Origin: Hexactinellida sp. DTS-2022
Lineage: Eukaryota > Porifera > Hexactinellida
NCBI GenBank assembly: GCA_028753945.1
Contig: JAPNXP010000017.1
Location: forward strand, 2,232,001 to 2,296,000
DNA length: 64,000 nucleotides
Reading direction: 5' to 3'
The notes under the pieces are model-generated. The model searched no databases, was not told the origin of the DNA, and saw only the letters and a list, made by a program, of their open reading frames with translations. A program made the translations under genes and the position numbers. Of the stretch, positions 56,101 to 64,000 are shown one piece after another (positions within the stretch are counted from its first letter, which is position 1; each line of letters starts with the position of its first letter).

Positions 56101-59100
56101 ATGCGTACAATGTTATAAAGTGGATATTTAAATTAGCAAATACTAACGAGGTTCTCCTTTGAAGAATGTCCTAGATATAGAAAGTATGAATGTTTCATTA
56201 TGTTATTGGTTGATATAATTAATTTCAAATCCCAACGAAGGTCTACTATATATAATTTGCTATATATTGTACTCAAAATGCGTACAATGTTATAAAGTGG
56301 ATATTTAAATTAGCAAATACTAACGAGGTTCTCCTTTGTAGAATGTCCTAGATATAGAAAGTATGAATGTTTCATTATGTTATTGGTTGATATAATGAAT
56401 TTCAAATCCCAACGAAGGTCTACTATATATAATGTGCCATACATTGTACGCAAAATGCGTACAATGTTATAAAGTGGATATTTAAATTAGCAAATACTAA
56501 CGAGGTTCTCCTTTGTAGAATGTCCTAGATATAGAAAGTATGAATGTTTCATTATGTTATTGGTTGATATAATGAATTTCAAATCCCAACGAAGGTCTAC
56601 TATATATAATGTGCCATATATTGTACGCAAAATGCGTACAATATTATAAAGTGGATATATAAATTGCGAATATACTAACGAGGTTCTCCTTTGTAGAATG
56701 TCCTAGATATAGAAAGTATGAATGTTTCATTATGTTATTGGTTGATATAATGAATTTCAAATCCCAACGAAGGTCTACTATATATAATGTGCCATATATT
56801 GTACGCAAAATGCGTACAATATTATAAAGTGGATATATAAATTGCGAATATACTAACGAGGTTCTCCTTTGTCGAATGTCCTAGATATAGAAAGTATGAA
56901 TGTTTCATTATGTTATTGGTTGATATAATGAATTTCAAATCCCAACGAAGGTCTACTATATATAATGTGCCATACATTGTACGCAAAATGCGTACAATGT
57001 TATAAAGTGGATATTTAAATTAGCAAATATTAACGAGGTTCTCCTTTGTAGAATGTCCTAGATATAGAAAGTATGAATGTTTCATTATGTTATTGGTTGA
57101 TATAATTAATTTCAAATCCCAACGAAGGTCTACTATATATAATGTGCCATATATTGTATGCAAAATGCGTACAATATTATAAAGTGGATATATAAATTGC
57201 GAATATACTAACGAGGTTCTCCTTTGTAGAATGTCCTAGATATAGAAAGTATGAATGTTTCATTATGTTATTGGTTGATATAATTAATTTCAAATCCCAA
57301 CGAAGGTCTACTATATATAATGTGCCATATATTGTACGCAAAATGCGTACAATATTATAAAGTGGATATATAAATTGCGAATATACTAACGAGGTTCTCC
57401 TTTGTAGAATGTCCTAGATATAGAAAGTATGAATGTTTCATTATGTTATTGGTTGATATAATTAATTTCAAATCCCAACGAAGGTCTACTATATATAATT
57501 TGCTATATATTGTACTCAAAATGCGTACAATGTTATAAAGTGGATATTTAAATTAGCAAATACTAACGAGGTTCTCCTTTGTAGAATGTCCTAGATATAG
57601 AAAGTATGAATGTTTCATTATGTTATTGGTTGATATAATGAATTTCAAATCCCAACGAAGGCCTACTATATATAATGTGCCATACATTGTACGCAAAATG
57701 CGTACAATGTTATAAAGTGGATATTTAAATTAGCAAATACTAACGAGGTTCTCCTTTGTAGAATGTCCTAGATATAGAAAGTATGAATGTTTCATTATGT
57801 TATTGGTTGATATAATGAATTTCAAATCCCAACGAAGGTCTACTATATATAATGTGCCATGCATTGTACGCAAAATGCGTACAATGTTATAAAGTGGATA
57901 TTTAAATTAGCAAATACTAACGAGGTTCTCCTTTGTAGAATGTCCTAGATATAGAAAGTATGAATGTTTCATTATGTTATTGGTTGATATAATGAATTTC
58001 AAATCCCAACGAAGGTCTACTATATATAATGTGCCATATATTGTACGCAAAATGCGTACAATATTATAAAGTGGATATATAAATTGCGAATATACTAACG
58101 AGGTTCTCCTTTGTAGAATGTCCTAGATATAGAAAGTATGAATGTTTCATTATGTTATTGGTTGATATAATGAATTTCAAATCCCAACGAAGGTCTACTA
58201 TATATAATGTGCCATATATTGTACGCAAAATGCGTACAATATTATAAAGTGGATATATAAATTGCGAATATACTAACGAGGTTCTCCTTTGTCGAATGTC
58301 CTAGATATAGAAAGTATGAATGTTTCATTATGTTATTGGTTGATATAATGAATTTCAAATCCCAACGAAGGTCTACTATATATAATGTGCCATACATTGT
58401 ACGCAAAATGCGTACAATGTTATAAAGTGGATATTTAAATTAGCAAATATTAACGAGGTTCTCCTTTGTAGAATGTCCTAGATATAGAAAGTATGAATGT
58501 TTCATTATGTTATTGGTTGATATAATTAATTTCAAATCCCAACGAAGGTCTACTATATATAATGTGCCATATATTGTATGCAAAATGCGTTCAATATTAT
58601 AAAGTGGATATATAAATTGCGAATATACTAACGAGGTTCTCCTTTGTAGAATGTCCTAGATATAGAAAGTATGAATGTTTCATTATGTTATTGGTTGATA
58701 TAATTAATTTCAAATCCCAACGAAGGTCTACTATATATAATTTGCTATATATTGTACTCAAAATGCGTACAATGTTATATAGTGGATATTTAAATTAGCA
58801 AATACCAACGAGGTTCTCCTTTGTAGAATGTCCTAGATATAGAAAGTATGAATGTTTCATTATGTTATTGGTTGATATAATGAATTTCAAATCCCAACGA
58901 AGGTCTACTATATATAATGTGCCATACATTGTACGCAAAATGCGTACAATGTTATAAAGTGGATATTTAAATTAGCAAATACTAACGAGGTTCTCCTTTG
59001 TAGAATGTCCTAGATATAGAAAGTATGAATGTTTCATTATGTTATTGGTTGATATAATTAATTTCAAATCCCAACGAAGGTCTACTATATATAATGTGCC

Positions 59101-60750
59101 ATACATTGTACGCAAAATGCGTACAATGTTATAAAGTGGATATTTAAATTAGCAAATACTAACGAGGTTCTCCTTTGAAGAATGTCCTAGATATAGAAAG
59201 TATGAATGTTTCATTATGTTATTGGTTGATATAATTAATTTCAAATCCCAACGAAGGTCTACTATATATAATTTGCTATATATTGTACTCAAAATGCGTA
59301 CAATGTTATAAAGTGGATATTTAAATTAGCAAATACTAACGAGGTTCTCCTTTGTAGAATGTCCTAGATATAGAAAGTATGAATGTTTCATTATGTTATT
59401 GGTTGATATAATGAATTTCAAATCCCAACGAAGGTCTACTATATATAATGTGCCATACATTGTACGCAAAATGCGTACAATGTTATAAAGTGGATATTTA
59501 AATTAGCAAATACTAACGAGGTTCTCCTTTGTAGAATGTCCTAGATATAGAAAGTATGAATGTTTCATTATGTTATTGGTTGATATAATGAATTTCAAAT
59601 CCCAACGAAGGTCTACTATATATAATGTGCCATATATTGTACGCAAAATGCGTACAATATTATAAAGTGGATATATAAATTGCGAATATACTAACGAGGT
59701 TCTCCTTTGTAGAATGTCCTAGATATAGAAAGTATGAATGTTTCATTATGTTATTGGTTGATATAATGAATTTCAAATCCCAACGAAGGTCTACTATATA
59801 TAATGTGCCATATATTGTACGCAAAATGCGTACAATATTATAAAGTGGATATATAAATTGCGAATATACTAACGAGGTTCTCCTTTGTCGAATGTCCTAG
59901 ATATAGAAAGTATGAATGTTTCATTATGTTATTGGTTGATATAATGAATTTCAAATCCCAACGAAGGTCTACTATATATAATGTGCCATACATTGTACGC
60001 AAAATGCGTACAATGTTATAAAGTGGATATTTAAATTAGCAAATATTAACGAGGTTCTCCTTTGTAGAATGTCCTAGATATAGAAAGTATGAATGTTTCA
60101 TTATGTTATTGGTTGATATAATTAATTTCAAATCCCAACGAAGGTCTACTATATATAATGTGCCATATATTGTATGCAAAATGCGTACAATATTATAAAG
60201 TGGATATATAAATTGCGAATATACTAACGAGGTTCTCCTTTGTAGAATGTCCTAGATATAGAAAGTATGAATGTTTCATTATGTTATTGGTTGATATAAT
60301 TAATTTCAAATCCCAACGAAGGTCTACTATATATAATGTGCCATATATTGTACGCAAAATGCGTACAATATTATAAAGTGGATATATAAATTGCGAATAT
60401 ACTAACGAGGTTCTCCTTTGTAGAATGTCCTAGATATAGAAAGTATGAATGTTTCATTATGTTATTGGTTGATATAATTAATTTCAAATCCCAACGAAGG
60501 TCTACTATATATAATTTGCTATATATTGTACTCAAAATGCGTACAATGTTATAAAGTGGATATTTAAATTAGCAAATACTAACGAGGTTCTCCTTTGTAG
60601 AATGTCCTAGATATAGAAAGTATGAATGTTTCATTATGTTATTGGTTGATATAATGAATTTCAAATCCCAACGAAGGTCTACTATATATAATGTGCCATA
60701 CATTGTACGCAAAATGCGTACAATGTTATAAAGTGGATATTTAAATTAGC
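53200..60750. repeat. 17-mer higher-order repeat, 3016 bp, about 2.5 copies, with 1420/1596-bp sub-repeats
   Basis: The private variant TTTGTCGAATG (GTCG) is at 53855, 55275, 56871, 58291 and 59887, with spacings alternating 1420 and 1596. Markers at exactly 3016 bp include CCATGCATTG (54841, 57857), GGCCTACT (54645, 57661), GCGTTCAATATT (55571, 58587) and TTTGAAGAATG (56161, 59177). The 1420-bp (8-mer) and 1596-bp (9-mer) parts share the TATGCAAAATG variant, so they derive from each other. Confidence 0.85.
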
Positions 60751-62824
60751 AAATACTAACGAGGTTCTCCTTTGTAGAATGTCCTAGATATAGAAAGTAT
60801 GAATGTTTCATTATGTTATTGGTTGATATAATTAATTTCAAATCCCAACGAAGGTCTACTATATATAATGTGCCATATATTGTACGCAAAATGCGTACAA
60901 TATTATAAAGTGGATATATAAATTGCGAATATACTAACGAGGTTCTCCTTTGTAGAATGTCCTAGATATAGAAAGTATGAATGTTTCATTATGTTATTGG
61001 TTGATATAATGAATTTCAAATCCCAACGAAGGTCTACTATATATAATGTGCCATATATTGTACGCAAAATGCGTACAATATTATAAAGTGGATATATAAA
61101 TTGCGAATATACTAACGAGGTTCTCCTTTGTAGAATGTCCTAGATATAGAAAGTATGAATGTTTCATTATGTTATTGGTTGATATAATGAATTTCAAATC
61201 CCAACGAAGGTCTACTATATATAATGTGCCATACATTGTACGCAAAATGCGTACAATGTTATAAAGTGGATATTTAAATTAGCAAATACTAACGAGGTTC
61301 TCCTTTGTAGAATGTCCTAGATATAGAAAGTATGAATGTTTCATTATGTTATTGGTTGATATAATGAATTTCAAATCCCAACGAAGGTCTACTATATATA
61401 ATGTGCCATATATTGTACGCAAAATGCGTACAATATTATAAAGTGGATATATAAATTGCGAATATACTAACGAGGTTCTCCTTTGTAGAATGTCCTAGAT
61501 ATAGAAAGTATGAATGTTTCATTATGTTATTGGTTGATATAATGAATTTCAAATCCCAACGAAGGTCTACTATATATAATGTGCCATATATTGTACGCAA
61601 AATGCGTACAATATTATAAAGTGGATATATAAATTGCGAATATACTAACGAGGTTCTCCTTTGTAGAATGTCCTAGATATAGAAAGTATGAATGTTTCAT
61701 TATGTTATTGGTTGATATAATGAATTTCAAATCCCAACGAAGGTCTACTATATATAATGTGCCATACATTGTACGCAAAATGCGTACAATGTTATAAAGT
61801 GGATATTTAAATTAGCAAATACTAACGAGGTTCTCCTTTGTAGAATGTCCTAGATATAGAAAGTATGAATGTTTCATTATGTTATTGGTTGATATAATTA
61901 ATTTCAAATCCCAACGAAGGTCTACTATATATAATGTGCCATATATTGTACGCAAAATGCGTACAATATTATAAAGTGGATATATAAATTGCGAATATAC
62001 TAACGAGGTTCTCCTTTGTAGAATGTCCTAGATATAGAAAGTATGAATGTTTCATTATGTTATTGGTTGATATAATGAATTTCAAATCCCAACGAAGGTC
62101 TACTATATATAATGTGCCATATATTGTACGCAAAATGCGTACAATATTATAAAGTGGATATATAAATTGCGAATATACTAACGAGGTTCTCCTTTGTAGA
62201 ATGTCCTAGATATAGAAAGTATGAATGTTTCATTATGTTATTGGTTGATATAATGAATTTCAAATCCCAACGAAGGTCTACTATATATAATGTGCCATAC
62301 ATTGTACGCAAAATGCGTACAATGTTATAAAGTGGATATTTAAATTAGCAAATACTAACGAGGTTCTCCTTTGTAGAATGTCCTAGATATAGAAAGTATG
62401 AATGTTTCATTATGTTATTGGTTGATATAATTAATTTCAAATCCCAACGAAGGTCTACTATATATAATGTGCCATATATTGTACGCAAAATGCGTACAAT
62501 ATTATAAAGTGGATATATAAATTGCGAATATACTAACGAGGTTCTCCTTTGTAGAATGTCCTAGATATAGAAAGTATGAATGTTTCATTATGTTATTGGT
62601 TGATATAATTAATTTCAAATCCCAACGAAGGTCTACTATATATAATGTGCCATATATTGTACGCAAAATGCGTACAATATTATAAAGTGGATATATAAAT
62701 TGCGAATATACTAACGAGGTTCTCCTTTGTAGAATGTCCTAGATATAGAAAGTATGAATGTTTCATTATGTTATTGGTTGATATAATTAATTTCAAATCC
62801 CAACGAAGGTCTACTGTATATAAT

Positions 62825-63884
62825 GGGCTATATATTGTACGCAAAATGCGTACAATGTTATAAAGTGGATAATAAATTGAGAATACTAACGAGGTTCTCC
62901 TTTGTAGAATGTCCTAGATATAGAAAGTATGAAAGTTTCATTATGTTATTGGTTGATATAATTAATTTCAAATCCCAACGAAGGTCTACTATATATAATG
63001 TGCCATATATTGTACGCAAAATGCGTACAATGTTATAAAGTGGATATATAAATTGCGAATATACTAACGAGGTTCTCCTTTGTAGAATGTCCTAGATATA
63101 GAAAGTATGAATGTTTCATTATGTTATTGGTTGATATAATGAATTTCAAATCCCAACGAAGGTCTACTATATATAATTTGCTATATATTGTACTCAAAAT
63201 GCGTACAATGTTATAAAGTGGATATTTAAATTAGCAAATACTAACGAGGTTCTCCTTTGTAGAATGTCCTAGATATAGAAAGTATGAATGTTTCATTATG
63301 TTATTGGTTGATATAATGAATTTCAAATCCCAACGAAGGTCTACTGTATATAATGGGCTATATATTGTACGCAAAATGCGTACAATGTTATAAAGTGGAT
63401 ATATAATTGCGAATACTAACGAGGTTCTCCTTTGTAGAATGTCCTAGATATAGAAAGTATGAAAGTTTCATTATGTTATTGGTTGATATAATTAATTTCA
63501 AATCCCAACGAAGGTCTACTATATATAATGTGCCATATATTGTACGCAAAATGCGTACAATGTTATAAAGTGGATATATAAATTGCGAATATACTAACGA
63601 GGTTCTCCTTTGTAGAATGTCCTAGATATAGAAAGTATGAATGTTTCATTATGTTATTGGTTGATATAATGAATTTCAAATCCCAACGAAGGTCTACTAT
63701 ATATAATTTGCTATATATTGTACTCAAAATGCGTACAATGTTATAAAGTGGATATTTAAATTAGCAAATACTAACGAGGTTCTCCTTTGTAGAATGTCCT
63801 AGATATAGAAAGTATGAATGTTTCATTATGTTATTGGTTGATATAATGAATTTCAAATCCCAACGAAGGTCTACTATATATAAT
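62825..63884. repeat. Tandem 3-mer repeat, 530 bp, at the right end of the window
   Basis: D monomers lie at 62825 and 63355, and the private variant TATGAAAGTTTCA (for TATGAATGTTTCA) at 62931 and 63461, both 530 bp apart. The order is D-E-C in both. The first D has an altered tail (GGATAATAAATTGAGAATAC). Confidence 0.7.
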
Positions 63885-64000
63885 GTGCCATACATTGTAC
63901 GCAAAATGCGTACAATGTTATAAAGTGGATATTTAAATTAGCAAATACTAACGAGGTTCTCCTTTGTAGAATGTCCTAGATATAGAAAGTATGAATGTTT

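Larger units (their letters stand above)
7557..64000. repeat. Tandem satellite array, 175-178 bp monomer, about 318 copies, continues past window
   Basis: Every monomer carries CTAACGAGGTTCTCCTTTG, then CCTAGATATAGAAAGTATG, TTATTGGTTGATATAAT, CCAACGAAGGTCTACT and a hairpin TTGTACGC-AAAAT-GCGTACAA. Classes by eye: A (178 bp, ATATATTGTACGC, tail AAATTGCGAATATA); B (177, ATACATTGTACGC, tail TTTAAATTAGCAAATA); C (177, TTTGCTATATATTGTACTC, tail as B); D (175, CTACTGTATATAATGGGC, tail ATAATTGCGAATA); E (178, A-like with ACAATGTT); F (176, tail AAAGTGCGAATAT). A G/T dimorphism (ATAATGAATTTC or ATAATTAATTTC) cuts across classes. Copies differ by few substitutions. No insertion by another element was seen in 56 kb, and the short frames inside are not genes. 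Confidence 0.98.

Noticed and set aside
7557-64000. CRISPR-like array (regular repeats of fixed spacing)
   Set aside because: The whole monomer is conserved, with no unique spacers between short repeats. The context is a spliced eukaryotic gene and no cas genes are present. It is a satellite.
7557-64000. True CENP-B box
   Set aside because: Only the left nine bases match; the CGGG part of the recognised core is absent. It is kept as a half-match finding, not annotated as a binding site.
7557-64000. 5S rRNA, tRNA or snRNA gene repeats
   Set aside because: No internal A/B/C box arrangement or conserved RNA sequence was seen in the monomer, which is AT-rich throughout.

Overview
The window is eukaryotic, almost certainly from an invertebrate animal. 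The evidence is a nine-exon, spliced SNRK-type kinase gene on the minus strand, AT-rich introns of 318 to 590 bp crowded with small TA-flanked DNA transposons, and a satellite array of at least 56 kb. The phylum cannot be read from the sequence. A non-bilaterian such as a sponge, or another marine invertebrate, would fit, but this is a guess.

Region 1 (1 to about 5.95 kb) holds one gene, an ortholog of SNRK (SNF-related serine/threonine kinase, AMPK-related family). Nine exons join in phase into a 748-residue protein with an intact kinase domain, a UBA-like segment and a long low-complexity tail. Seven of the eight introns carry pogo/Tigger-like MITEs (TA target site, ends CAGT...ACTG), one of them nested inside another. 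Several 3' splice sites are preceded by (TTG)n tracts. Two introns hold duplicated exon fragments that include the adjoining splice site.

Region 2 (about 5.95 to 7.44 kb) is the AT-rich upstream flank of the gene. It holds a degenerate minisatellite, a hexamer repeat and a GC-rich TCGGG-rich segment bounded by a 17-bp inverted repeat. No other gene was recognised.

Region 3 (about 7.44 kb to the window end) is one uninterrupted tandem satellite, about 318 monomers of 175 to 178 bp. There are at least six monomer classes, arranged in nested higher-order repeats of about 0.53, 1.06, 1.42, 1.60, 3.02, 3.90 and 4.60 kb. Each monomer looks like an ancient dimer of two 89-bp half-units and carries an 11-bp-arm hairpin whose arms co-vary between the two main classes. 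It shares a 15-bp exact match with the terminal repeat of a MITE in the neighbouring gene, plus a 9-bp match to the left half of the CENP-B box. The strongest hypothesis is that this is a pogo-MITE-derived satellite, possibly centromeric or pericentromeric. The array contains no credible gene. All coordinates, counts and alignments were made by eye.
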